From JAXJSP01 sp036310005 (GTDB lineage Bacteria; Bacillota; Clostridia; Oscillospirales; Acutalibacteraceae), in contig JAXJSP010000038.1 of assembly GCA_036310005.1 (NCBI GenBank), forward strand, positions 29,116-93,115: a stretch of 64,000 bases of DNA, written 5' to 3'. The notes below the pieces were generated by a model. The model was not told the origin of the DNA. It was given only the letters and a program-made list of their open reading frames with translations, and did not search any database. The translations under genes were made by a program, and so were the position numbers. How positions within the stretch are numbered: position 1 is the stretch's first letter; each line of letters opens with the position of its first letter. Positions 1 through 8,128 of the stretch are shown here, one piece after another.

Positions 1-503
1 TAAAGCCTTATATCGCCAAGTTCACCGCTTTTAACAATTTGAGCGATTTCATCTAATTGGCTGTGAAATGAAAACATATAGTTTTCGTGTAATGCAAGGC
101 GTTTTTCCTTAGCGGTTTTTACTAAGTCTTGAGTGTCAACTGCCCTTGTAGCAGAAGGCTTTTCAAGAAAAACATGCTTGCCGCTTTTAAGTGCCGAGTC
201 AGCCCACTTGTAATGAAGTGCGGGCGGTAAAGGTAAGTAAATTGCATCTACATTTTCATCACATAAAAGTTGAGCGTAACTCTCATAAATTTTGCCGCCG
301 TAGGTGTCGCAAAAGTTTTGCGCTTTTTGTCTGTCCGAATTGCTTATTCTTTCAAATTCGGATAAGTCATCGCAAAACCACTCGTCTTTGTTTGCGTGCG
401 CAACACCGACATATTCAAACTGCTCGCATTTTTTTAAAGCGGGCATAAATCTTCTAAACGCGATTTCGGACGGACAGATAATGCCGATTCTTACTTTTTT
501 CAT
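1..503 (-). CDS. Gfo/Idh/MocA-family oxidoreductase, 3' end cut by window
   Basis: Partial gene. It reads in from 503 and runs off the window at base 1, giving about 167 N-terminal residues. The translation starts MKKVRIGIICPSEIAFRRF, a Rossmann-type NAD(P)-binding start, and later has the family signature GKHVFLEKP (EKP motif) around residue 110, then HENYMFSFH. Its ATG lies one base after the stop of the NDP-hexose 2,3-dehydratase, and a GGAG inside that gene serves as ribosome site, so the two are translationally coupled. Known biology: NDP-hexose 2,3-dehydratases act with a Gfo/Idh-family NDP-hexose 3-ketoreductase to make 2-deoxysugars. The pairing makes that role likely here, but substrate and nucleotide carrier are not shown. 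Family call firm, reaction inferred. Confidence 0.85.
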   Translation of the reverse strand, partial: MKKVRIGIICPSEIAFRRFMPALKKCEQFEYVGVAHANKDEWFCDDLSEFERISNSDRQKAQNFCDTYGGKIYESYAQLLCDENVDAIYLPLPPALHYKWADSALKSGKHVFLEKPSATRAVDTQDLVKTAKEKRLALHENYMFSFHSQLDEIAQIVKSGELGDIRL

Positions 504-504
504 T

Positions 505-1821
505 TTACCACTCCAATACCGATAAAAGGTTTCTTAACTGGATGTTTAAGCAGTTATTAACCGATATAAAACGATTCAAGGTTTTATAATCTGCCCAGAA
601 ATAACCCTCGGGCAAGTCGCCTGTTTCGTTTTTATCAATCTCAATTATAATATTGCGGTTTTCTTCATGATAAAATCTGCCGCCTTCTTCGGATAACATC
701 GTGTCAAATATAATATTCTCTTTTGCATCCGATTTCTGATTAAAGAGTATGTCAACTTTGTTTAAAGTGTCAGTGTTTATATATTCTCTTTGTACGGTAG
801 GACCGAGTTCGACACTATCAAAACAACCTGCTTCTTTTTTCGCTTTTACCAAAAACTTTCTGACGCCTTCATCAACGCAAGTGAAAAGCCCGAAAGTCGC
901 TGTGCCTGTTGCTTCAAACAGAGGCTGTGTCCATTTTCTTACCTCTCTGCCTTCGATTTCAATGTCGCAAAAAACAACCTTGAAACTGTAAGGAGAATTA
1001 CATACAATTTCTTTATCGCTAATATTCCAGTTGCTTATTTCATCAAGAGGCACGAGTTCGACTTTGTCATCATCGAACATCTTAATATCGTTTAAACAAT
1101 GGGTGACAGAGTTAAAAACGCTTTGAGAGTCAGCGTATTCGGTCGATTTTAAAAAAGCCTCGTCTTTAAATTCACCCATTCTTTTCATTTTCTCAACGGG
1201 AATACAGGAAAGTACGGTGCGGGCGTCCATATTTACAAGATTATCATAGCGCATCAATTCTTTTATCTGCTTTAAGGTCATCCACTTGTAGTTTTCCAAA
1301 GCCTCGACAGGTGAGTCAACCTCGATTATTATATTGCGGTTGCGTTTTTTATAAAACCTCGACGACTGCTCCGACTGAATCTGGTCGACTATAATATTTT
1401 CATTCTTGACATTTAAAAAGCAATCAAGATACTCAGGCTTTTTGCCGCCGTGCTTTTGAGTAAAGTTTGATTTTGTAGCCTGAATTGTCGGGGAAAGTTG
1501 AATGTTATTAATATTACCCGGCTCGATTTTTGCCTGCATTAAATAATGCATTTGCCCGTCAATCATGCAGCATATTATACCTAAAAAACCGATTTCATCC
1601 TGTATGATGACAGGTTGCTGCAGTACACATTCACCGTTTTTGTATTTTTTAAGTCCCTTAATCTGAAAAAAAGAACGGTTTTTGTTTCTGATTTCTCCGG
1701 CGCTTTTATCATAAAACCAGTTGTCGGAGTCAGATAAATTGCATTTATTAATTTTAACAAAGATTTCTTTGTTCCTGTTTTTAATAAATTCGAGCAAATC
1801 TTCGGTTTGATTTACAGGCAT
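505..1821 (-). CDS. NDP-hexose 2,3-dehydratase family protein
   Basis: 438 aa. Two copies of the same unit lie in tandem, as in the NDP-hexose 2,3-dehydratase family. The first (about residues 60-215) has QPVIIQDEIGFLGIICC, LMQAKIEPGNINNIQLSPT and SSRFYKKRNRNIIIEVD. The second (about 275-430) repeats these as TFGLFTC, FLVKAKKEAGCFDSVELGPT and GGRFYHEENRNIIIEID. The family removes the C2 hydroxyl of NDP-4-keto-6-deoxyhexose in deoxysugar biosynthesis. An AGGGGTGG ribosome site precedes the ATG. It lies directly downstream of a tRNA-Ser and its terminator, with no promoter of its own visible between, and directly upstream of the partial Gfo/Idh gene. Sugar product unknown. The family is better known from antibiotic glycosylation than from gut Clostridia. 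Confidence 0.88.
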   Translation of the reverse strand: MPVNQTEDLLEFIKNRNKEIFVKINKCNLSDSDNWFYDKSAGEIRNKNRSFFQIKGLKKYKNGECVLQQPVIIQDEIGFLGIICCMIDGQMHYLMQAKIEPGNINNIQLSPTIQATKSNFTQKHGGKKPEYLDCFLNVKNENIIVDQIQSEQSSRFYKKRNRNIIIEVDSPVEALENYKWMTLKQIKELMRYDNLVNMDARTVLSCIPVEKMKRMGEFKDEAFLKSTEYADSQSVFNSVTHCLNDIKMFDDDKVELVPLDEISNWNISDKEIVCNSPYSFKVVFCDIEIEGREVRKWTQPLFEATGTATFGLFTCVDEGVRKFLVKAKKEAGCFDSVELGPTVQREYINTDTLNKVDILFNQKSDAKENIIFDTMLSEEGGRFYHEENRNIIIEIDKNETGDLPEGYFWADYKTLNRFISVNNCLNIQLRNLLSVLEW

Positions 1822-1843
1822 TATTCCACCCCTAAAATTAAAT

Positions 1844-1876
1844 AAAATCAGGCACCACGAGGTGATGCCTGATTTT
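1844..1876 (-). terminator. terminator between tRNA-Ser and dehydratase (bidirectional)
   Basis: Inverted repeat AAAATCAGGCA / TGCCTGATTTT around a short CCACGAGGTGA loop. On the minus strand it is followed by TTTTATTTAATTTT. It lies just after the tRNA-Ser CCA end and 22 bases before the dehydratase start, so the sugar genes would need readthrough or an unseen promoter. Confidence 0.8.
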
Positions 1877-1880
1877 TTGC

Positions 1881-1969
1881 TGGCGGAGACGGCGAGATTC
1901 GAACTCGCGGGGGATTGCTCCCTAACTGATTTCGAGTCAGCCCCGTTATGACCACTTCGATACGTCTCC
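1881..1969 (-). tRNA. tRNA-Ser (anticodon CGA)
   Basis: 89 nt. The acceptor stem GGAGACG pairs with CGTCTCC, with discriminator G and an encoded CCA (1881-1883). The anticodon loop CTCGAAA, closed by CTGA/TCAG, gives CGA. A long class II variable arm (AGGGAGCAATCCCCC region) and the T-loop GTTCGAATC are present. Promoter on the minus strand at 1991-2019. Confidence 0.97.
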
Positions 1970-1990
1970 GTATATTAAATCACCCCAATA

Positions 1991-2019
1991 ATTATATAAA
2001 ATAATGACAAAAGTGTCAA
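1991..2019 (-). promoter_or_regulatory. promoter of tRNA-Ser
   Basis: Minus strand: TTGACA (2014-2019), 17 bases, TATAAT (1991-1996). Perfect sigma-A consensus about 22 bases before the tRNA 5' end. Divergent from the lipoprotein promoter at 2030-2058. Confidence 0.85.
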
Positions 2020-2029
2020 GATTATATAT

Positions 2030-2058
2030 TTGACATTTAACAACAAATATATGATAAT
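2030..2058 (+). promoter_or_regulatory. promoter of beta-helix lipoprotein gene
   Basis: TTGACA (2030-2035), 17-base spacer, GATAAT (2053-2058), then an AAAGGGGAAC ribosome site before the ATG at 2091. Confidence 0.7.
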
Positions 2059-2090
2059 TATAGAGTAATTTGATTTAAAGGGGAACTAAA

Positions 2091-3509
2091 ATGAAAAAAG
2101 TAATCTCAACTGTTTTAGTTTTTTTAATTTTGTTTTCATTTTCTGCTTGCGACAAAGCAGATGAATATATTGAATATAAAAACAGCGCTGTCACGGTTTA
2201 CCCGGTGCCCGAAGGCGCCAAAAAGTCAAGCCACTATAAATGTACCGTATCGGGACAGGATGTCGAACTTTACGGTTTGGGCGATGATGCTTACGGAATA
2301 CTGCGTTTTGGCAGCAGCGCTGATGTAACTATTGATTCCGACCATGTCGTAAACGAGGTTACCGTGTATCCGCAAAACAAAGTAAAAAAACTTTCCTTAA
2401 AAAACAGCGTTATTGATTTTACTGTTTCAAAGTCGGGCAGCTATGTCGTAAATCTTGACGACAAAAGCAGAATTTTTCTGTTTTTTGATGAGCAAATCGA
2501 CAAAGGCGCTTTGAGCGAAGGCGGATATTTTAAGCAGGGCGTTAATAAAACAAATACAAAAATTGAAAAAAGCGTGCTTAATTCAGACAAAGGTGTGCTT
2601 AATTTAAAAAGCGATACCGAGTATTATATGGAATACGGTTCGGTTTTAGACGGTAAAATAGTAGGCGATAATGTTTCAAATGTAAGAATTATCGGCGGCG
2701 GCAGTGTAACCGGCGGAATCACTCTCACAGGCTGTGATAATATTGATGTAAAGTCATTAACCTTTACATCAAGTGCAGATATCAGTCATTGCAGTAATGT
2801 GAGATTTGAAAATGTGAAAGTTATAGCCGATACGGACGCACTCACTTTTTCATCGTGTACGGGCAGTTCTTTTGACGGAGGTTTTGTAAAAAGCACAGGC
2901 GACTCCGTAAGCATAAAAAACGAGCCCGTAACTTACGATAAAGATAATCTTACGGATATTGATATAGAGTTTGACAAAAGCGAAAATATCACCGTTTCAA
3001 ATTGCGTTATAGACAGTTTAGAGGGTAATTCTTTGCAAATAGGCAGGCAGACAATCGGCGACAGTATAAGCAATATCACATTTAAAGATATTACTGTTGC
3101 GGAAAATATCAACGGTGTTGCGCTTGCGATAAATAATTTCAACAACTCCGATATAAACAAAATTAATTTTGAAAACATTGAAATAGAAAATGCCGAGCCA
3201 AAGTCGGAAAGTAACTTTCTTATTGATATAAAAAATATGTATTCGCTTGAATATTCGGACGCTTATGCAAGCACGCCGATAGGAAATATTGATAATATTA
3301 ATTTTAAAAATGTAAATATGCTCGGCGGAAAAAAAGATATTGGAATTTCATTTTGCGGTTATAAAGAAACAAGAGAGCAGTATCCGGCTTTGATACATAA
3401 AGTCAACAACATATATTTTAAGGACTGTAATATTTTAGATGTTAAAGTCACGCGGTCGTATTACTATATGTATGTAGGCTCCCATGTCGAAAGTTTAAAT
3501 TTTGAGTAG
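2091..3509 (+). CDS. lipoprotein with right-handed parallel beta-helix (GH28-like fold)
   Basis: 472 aa. The start MKKVISTVLVFLILFSFSAC carries a lipoprotein signal peptide with the lipobox Cys at residue 20, so it is probably anchored outside the membrane. From about residue 180 on there are many short degenerate repeats of the type NVRIIGGGSVTGGI, NIDVKSLTF, NVRFENVKV and NITFKDITV, typical of parallel beta-helix proteins. ADTDALTF and STGDSVSIKN occupy the places where polygalacturonase-like (GH28) enzymes carry NTDG and GDD, but the second aspartate is replaced by Ser, so a hydrolase activity is doubtful. It stands alone, with its own promoter. It is likely a surface carbohydrate-binding or carbohydrate-modifying protein; no specific substrate can be given. 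Confidence 0.7.
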   Translation: MKKVISTVLVFLILFSFSACDKADEYIEYKNSAVTVYPVPEGAKKSSHYKCTVSGQDVELYGLGDDAYGILRFGSSADVTIDSDHVVNEVTVYPQNKVKKLSLKNSVIDFTVSKSGSYVVNLDDKSRIFLFFDEQIDKGALSEGGYFKQGVNKTNTKIEKSVLNSDKGVLNLKSDTEYYMEYGSVLDGKIVGDNVSNVRIIGGGSVTGGITLTGCDNIDVKSLTFTSSADISHCSNVRFENVKVIADTDALTFSSCTGSSFDGGFVKSTGDSVSIKNEPVTYDKDNLTDIDIEFDKSENITVSNCVIDSLEGNSLQIGRQTIGDSISNITFKDITVAENINGVALAINNFNNSDINKINFENIEIENAEPKSESNFLIDIKNMYSLEYSDAYASTPIGNIDNINFKNVNMLGGKKDIGISFCGYKETREQYPALIHKVNNIYFKDCNILDVKVTRSYYYMYVGSHVESLNFE

Positions 3510-3514
3510 GAAAC

Positions 3515-3543
3515 TTGAGTTTTTAACAGTAGTATTGTATAAT
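3515..3543 (+). promoter_or_regulatory. promoter of LRR surface protein gene
   Basis: TTGAGT (3515-3520), 17 bases, TATAAT (3538-3543). The ribosome site AGGGGAG lies before the ATG at 3581. Confidence 0.75.
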
Positions 3544-3580
3544 TAAACTGGGTACTTTATATAGAGGGGAGAAACGGATA

Positions 3581-5825
3581 ATGAAAAAAGTATTATCGGT
3601 ATTATCGGCATTTATTATGATTTTTGCTGTAATGCCGCTTTCGGCATTTACTGCCGTCGCATATACATCCGGCAGATATACTTATAACATTACAAATGAT
3701 GAGGTAACTATTACCGATGTTAACACATCAATCAGCGGCGATGTCACTATTCCGTCAAAATTAGGTGGCTATCCTGTTACTGTTATAGACTCTTATGCGT
3801 TTGAACAATGCAGTAATATAACCTCTGTAACAATACCCGACTGCGTTATAAGTATCGGGGCGGGTGCATTTTATAAATGCAAAAATTTAACTGCTGTAAC
3901 AATAGGCGGCAGCGTTATTAAAATCGGTGACGGAGCATTCGATGAATGTGACAGTTTAGAGTCGGTAACAATACCGAACAGCGTTAAAATTATCGGCAAT
4001 TTTGCATTTAGTTTCTGCAAAAGTTTAGCGACAGTCACAATACCGGACAGCGTTACAAGTATCGGTAACGGTGCATTTGAGTCTTGCAGCAGTTTAACAT
4101 CTGTTGCAATACCCGAAAGTATTACAAATATTGCTTATAAGGAGTTTTATAATTGTGACAGTTTAGAATCGGTAATAATACCCGAAAGCGTTACAAGTAT
4201 CGGTGATTGTGCGTTTGATAATTGCAGTAGTTTAGCGACAGTCAAAATACCTGATAGTGTTACAACTTTAGGAGACAGAGCATTTCACGGTTGCAGTAGT
4301 TTAAATGAAATCACTTTACCCGACAGTTTAAAAAGTATCGGTAGTGAAGCATTTGATTTCACCGGATATTATGAAAACAAAGAAAATTGGGAAAACGGTG
4401 TTTTGTACTGCGGCAAATATTCTGATTAATGTTGAATCTGATATAAGCGGAGATTACGCAATTAAAGACGAAACTTCAGTTGTAGCAAAGGGTACATTCT
4501 GCGGATGTGAAAATTTAACCTCAGTTACAATTCCAAACAGCGTTACAAATATCGGCGATTTTGCATTTTACAATTGCGGTAATTTGAATATGGTCAAGAT
4601 ACCAAACAGCGTGACAAGTATCGGTGATTTTGCATTTATCGGTTGTGAAAATCTTACGATTTATTGCTATAGTGGAAGTGTCGCGGAAAAATATGCACAG
4701 GAAAACGATATACCTTTCGTTGCTTTCAGATTGACCGGAATTTCTATTAAGACTCTGCCAAATAAATTGAGATATTATGTTCGCAGTAGCAGCCTTGATA
4801 CTACGGGACTGACCTTGTTGCTCACTTATTCCGATGATACAACCGAAACTGTTACAAGCGGATATACAATAAGCGAATTTAATGCCGATACCACCGGCGA
4901 AAAAACACTCACGGTAACATACAAAGATTTAACAACTGCTTTTACAGTTACCGTATTTTGCGATCACAGAATGGGACATGATGTTGCCGCCGAAGAATCA
5001 ACTTGTACTACTCACGGACATGGCGCTTATACTGTCTGCGATGAATGTGGCGAGATTATTTCGGGTTCTGATGAAGAACTCCCACTTAAAGCGCATAATA
5101 CATATATTAAAGATTATAAAGCCGCAACTTGCGGTGCAGCAGGTTATACTGGTAATACAGTATGTAAAACTTGTAATACAGTAGTTAAAAAAGGTACTAC
5201 TATTGCGGCAACAGGAAAGCATAAAACTTCTACAATAATTACTCCGGCAACTACAAGTGCTAACGGAAAGGTTGAATATAAATGTTCTGTTTGTAAAAAA
5301 TCGGTCGTAAAGACAATTGCTAAAATCAAAACGATTACGATTCCGAGTACGTCTTGTGTATATAGCGGAGGTTATAAAAAACCGACGGTTACTGTTAAAG
5401 CAAGCAGCGGCAGAGTCCTAAAGTATGGAACTGACTACACAGTAACATATAAGAATAATAAGTATGTCGGTACAGCAACTGTAACTGTTACATTCAAGGG
5501 CTACTACAAAGGAAGTAAGAATTTATACTTTAAAATTGTGCCGCAGTCTACCTCGCTTTCTAAACTTTCGGCAAGTAAAACTCAGTTAAATGTATCATGG
5601 AAGAAAAACAGTACCGTTACAGGCTATCAGATTCAGTACAGTACATCAAAAAGTTTCACAAACGCTAAAACAGTCACAGTAAAGTCTAATAAGACAACGA
5701 GTGTGACATTGAGCAGACTGGCATATAAAAAGACTTATTATGTAAGAGTGAGAACTTACAAAACACTAAACGGAAAGTACTCATATTCAAGTTGGTCCGC
5801 TTACAAATACTGCAAAACCAAATAA
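3581..5825 (+). pseudogene. BspA-type LRR / Ig-like / FN3 surface protein, split by a +1 frameshift
   Basis: Two overlapping reading frames (3581-4429 and 4344-5825) make one protein if one T is removed at 4420-4421. The first frame stops after GVLYCGKY-SD, while the second continues as LINVESDISGDYAIKD, the usual continuation in this family. The joined product (about 745 aa) has a signal peptide (LSAFTAVAY), roughly eleven 23-residue LRR_5 repeats (SVTIPxSVTSIGxxAFxxC), a bacterial Ig-like domain, two or three CxxC units (CDECG, CKTC, CSVCK) and a C-terminal FN3 domain (GYQIQYSTSKSF). No sortase or SLH anchor is seen. Such proteins are secreted adhesins or surface proteins. The frameshift may be real, phase-variable or a sequencing error. 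No slippery heptamer is evident. Confidence 0.85.
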
Positions 5826-5827
5826 TT

Positions 5828-5858
5828 AAAAAAGGTGTCGGTTACCGACACCTTTTTT
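5828..5858. terminator. bidirectional terminator, LRR gene / yfcE-like gene
   Basis: AAAAAAGGTGTCGG-TTA-CCGACACCTTTTTT: near-perfect stem with A and T tracts on both sides, serving the converging genes. Almost the same sequence occurs at 11371-11402. Confidence 0.95.
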
Positions 5859-5860
5859 AA

Positions 5861-6403
5861 TTATAATGTATATGACATATACTCGACTCCGTCTAAATCG
5901 CAAAAATTAAATTTCGAATTTTCATAAATTATAACGCTGTGTTTTGAATTTTCTTTCGGTATTGATACAGAGCCGGGATTTATGTATGTGTAAGTCTCGT
6001 GCCTTACAAATTTCGGAATATGAGTATGTCCGCACATTAACACATCGCCTTTTTGTAACGGGGGTAAATTGTCCTCGTTAAATTCGTGCCCGTGCGTTAA
6101 ATATATACAAGTGTTATCATCAAAAATCACCGCATAGTCAGCAAGTATCGGAAAAGAAAGTACCATCTGGTCCACTTGCGTATCGCAGTTGCCTCTTACA
6201 CATAAAATTTTATCTTTAATGTCATTGAGCATTTCAATAACTTTTTTAGGCGCGTATTCATAAGGCAGGTCGTTTCTCGGTCCGTGATATAAAACATCAC
6301 CGAGTAAAATCAGTTTTTGAGCATTTGATTTATTAAACAGTTCTGTTAACTTTTTGCAGTAAAAAGCAGAACCGTGTATATCGGATGCTATCAATAATTT
6401 CAT
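5861..6403 (-). CDS. YfcE-family metallophosphoesterase
   Basis: 180 aa. All five calcineurin-like metallophosphoesterase motifs are present in order: SDIHG (residue 8), GDVLYHGPRN (36), GNCD (72), THGH (104) and GHTH (125). The spacing and length fit the YfcE phosphodiesterase family, which hydrolyses phosphodiesters with two metal ions in the cytoplasm; the natural substrate is uncertain. The start overlaps the stop of the upstream licD-like gene by four bases (ATGA), so the two form an operon. The shared terminator follows at once. Confidence 0.9.
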   Translation of the reverse strand: MKLLIASDIHGSAFYCKKLTELFNKSNAQKLILLGDVLYHGPRNDLPYEYAPKKVIEMLNDIKDKILCVRGNCDTQVDQMVLSFPILADYAVIFDDNTCIYLTHGHEFNEDNLPPLQKGDVLMCGHTHIPKFVRHETYTYINPGSVSIPKENSKHSVIIYENSKFNFCDLDGVEYMSYTL

Positions 6404-7242
6404 TTTAAATCTCCTTTGTAATTATCGCAAGGCAAATCTAAATCAACAAAATAAACCTCGTGTTCGGGCATTCGAGCATCGGGCGGCGGCGGTGTCATAT
6501 AATCACCGAATGCCATTTTCAAATATGTATCGTAACCGACAGGCACAGGCATTTTTGTGTTTTCAAAAGGTACTGTTTTTGCAGACGCAAAAATTTCTTT
6601 CGGGTATTCAATGCCCGCGTATCTCGGCCCTGCGGTTAATTCCGTTATATGAGAAGCATCTTTTATTGAAAGACTGCTCATTTTCTTTTCCGCCTTTTGC
6701 CACGCTTTCGTTTTGCCTTTTTCACTTCTGATTTTGAGTAAAAATCTGCCGGCAAGTTCCACTAATTTACCGTGATTTTTAGGTACAACCCGGCTGACAT
6801 AAAGGCAGAACAACAACCCGTGAATTTTTTGCATTTTTCTTTTGATGCCTGTCTTACATCCGTCAAGAGGAAATATATCGAGTTTAATTCCGTGCGGAAT
6901 ATTTAAGCCCGCTTGCTGTGCGGATACAAGTGTGCTGCTTTTGTCAACAAGAGTCGCGTTTGTAATGCCTACAAACCTGTCCTTTGTCGTGCGCAAAAGC
7001 GCATAGCGAGGAGTGTCTTTCCATAATGTGAACAGTTTTTCGTAATCTTCTCTCGGCATAAAAACATCTGCATCGTCATCCCAGGCAAGAAAACCGCCTT
7101 CTCTGACAGCCCCGATACAACATCCGCCGCAAAAATAAAAAAGCAAATTGTTTTCATCGCAAAACGCTTTAAAAACTTCAAGCATTTCTACACTTTTTTG
7201 ATGAATGATATTTAATTGCTCTTTGTTTAAAACTACACTCAT
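6400..7242 (-). CDS. LicD-family protein (phosphocholine/nucleotidyltransferase-like)
   Basis: 280 aa. The N-terminus has the LicD signature: LLFYFCGGCCIGAVREGGFLAW followed by DDDADVFMPREDY (about residues 33-67), with the acidic DDD metal-binding cluster. Members transfer phosphocholine or similar head groups to cell-surface glycans, or are nucleotidyltransferase-fold enzymes of polysaccharide modification. The C-terminus (FGDYMTPPPPDARMPEH) also fits. An AAAGGA ribosome site lies before the ATG. It is translationally coupled to the YfcE-like phosphoesterase. The receiving glycan and the donor are unknown. Confidence 0.88.
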   Translation of the reverse strand: MSVVLNKEQLNIIHQKSVEMLEVFKAFCDENNLLFYFCGGCCIGAVREGGFLAWDDDADVFMPREDYEKLFTLWKDTPRYALLRTTKDRFVGITNATLVDKSSTLVSAQQAGLNIPHGIKLDIFPLDGCKTGIKRKMQKIHGLLFCLYVSRVVPKNHGKLVELAGRFLLKIRSEKGKTKAWQKAEKKMSSLSIKDASHITELTAGPRYAGIEYPKEIFASAKTVPFENTKMPVPVGYDTYLKMAFGDYMTPPPPDARMPEHEVYFVDLDLPCDNYKGDLK

Positions 7243-7363
7243 ATAATCAATCCTTTTTAATTATATATTTTATTGTAAGTAAAATTATTTATTAAGTCAA
7301 ATGTATTTTTTATAATTAAATGTAAATAATTATTTCAGACAGTATTTATTACTGTCATAAAAT

Positions 7364-7431
7364 ATACAGTGCAGGCGCTATTTTTAATTGTAATTTTTCA
7401 AGAAGTCCTGAAAATAAGCGCTGCACTGTAT
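7364..7431. repeat. imperfect inverted repeat, 15-16-bp arms
   Basis: Left arm ATACAGTGCAGGCGCT (7364-7379), right arm AGCGCTGCACTGTAT (7417-7431), differing by one extra G. The 37-base interior can itself pair (TTTTTCA / TGAAAA). There is no T-tract on either side, so it is not a normal terminator. It could be a structured RNA or a small mobile-repeat remnant. Confidence 0.75.
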
Positions 7432-7604
7432 GAGGCAGAGTACATATTATTAAAAAGAGTTTTCAACTATTTAAAATTACCGATAATTTTAAAAAAAGCA
7501 GTAATAAAGCCTGTTATGTCGAATTTTGGAAAGCAAAAAACATACTGATTGTTGAAAACTTTGTTAATTTTTTTGAAAAATGTGAAAATATTTATCATTT
7601 GTTG

Positions 7605-7638
7605 AAAACTTTGTTGAAAAAGTTTTCAACAAAGTTTT
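7605..7638. repeat. perfect 16-bp palindrome with flanking half copies
   Basis: AAAACTTTGTTGAAAA, two bases (AG), then TTTTCAACAAAGTTTT. Further copies of the half site GTTGAAAACTTTGTT lie at 7551-7565 and 7601-7615, and GTTTTCAAC or TTTTTCAAC lies near 7459 and 7901. It resembles a dyad protein-binding site. Function unknown. Confidence 0.85.
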
Positions 7639-8025
7639 ATTTCGGTCTTAAAATCAAAAAAATTTAAAATAATTTTTAATTTTATACTCATTTTATCTGT
7701 ATAAAACCGTTTTTAAAGGTTAAAATTTGATACTTTTTTTGAAAATATTATGATTTTATGAATCAGGCACCCCAATATATAGTGGTTTCTTGTAAAATTA
7801 AAACGAATTAAATTTGTGCAAAGTTATGAAAAAAGCCTAAATTAATAGGGTTTTGAATAGTAAAAAGTTAAAAAATCGGTCATTGTAAAAATGCACAAAC
7901 TTTTTTCAACAAATCGGGGACAAGAGTAAGAAAATTCCAAAAAGTTACAGGTTTTTAACCTTTGCTCAACTTTAAAGTTTTTAAATTTTTGTGCAATTTA
8001 ACTAATTTTGATGTACTTATATCGG

Positions 8026-8054
8026 TTGACAAAAAGTAAAATGATGAATATAAT
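8026..8054 (+). promoter_or_regulatory. promoter of 3D-domain protein gene
   Basis: TTGACA (8026-8031), 17 bases, TATAAT (8049-8054), 74 bases before the ATG at 8129. Confidence 0.85.
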
Positions 8055-8128
8055 TTCGCACAGTGTGTAAAATAGTTTGATGAAGGTAAATTTTGTCTGA
8101 TTATTTAAAACAATAAAAGGAGAATTGA

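Larger units (their letters stand above)
7243..8128. other. 886-bp AT-rich non-coding region with inverted repeats
   Basis: No convincing gene on either strand. It contains a long imperfect inverted repeat (7364-7431), a small GACAGTA/TACTGTC hairpin (7338-7356), GTTGAAAACTTTGTT repeats around 7551 and 7601 leading into a perfect 16-bp palindrome (7605-7638), scattered TTTGTGCA or TGCACAAA motifs (about 7815, 7889, 7988) and, at the right end, the promoter of the 3D-domain gene. No DnaA-box consensus (TTATCCACA) was found. Confidence 0.75.

Noticed and set aside
7364..7431. 6S RNA or other named small RNA
   Set aside because: A long hairpin alone is not enough; the central bubble and length of 6S RNA are not apparent and no promoter or terminator frames it.
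7243..8128. Possible replication origin (AT-rich, repeats)
   Set aside because: No DnaA-box consensus was found and none of the usual origin genes (dnaA, dnaN, gyrB, rpmH) is near.
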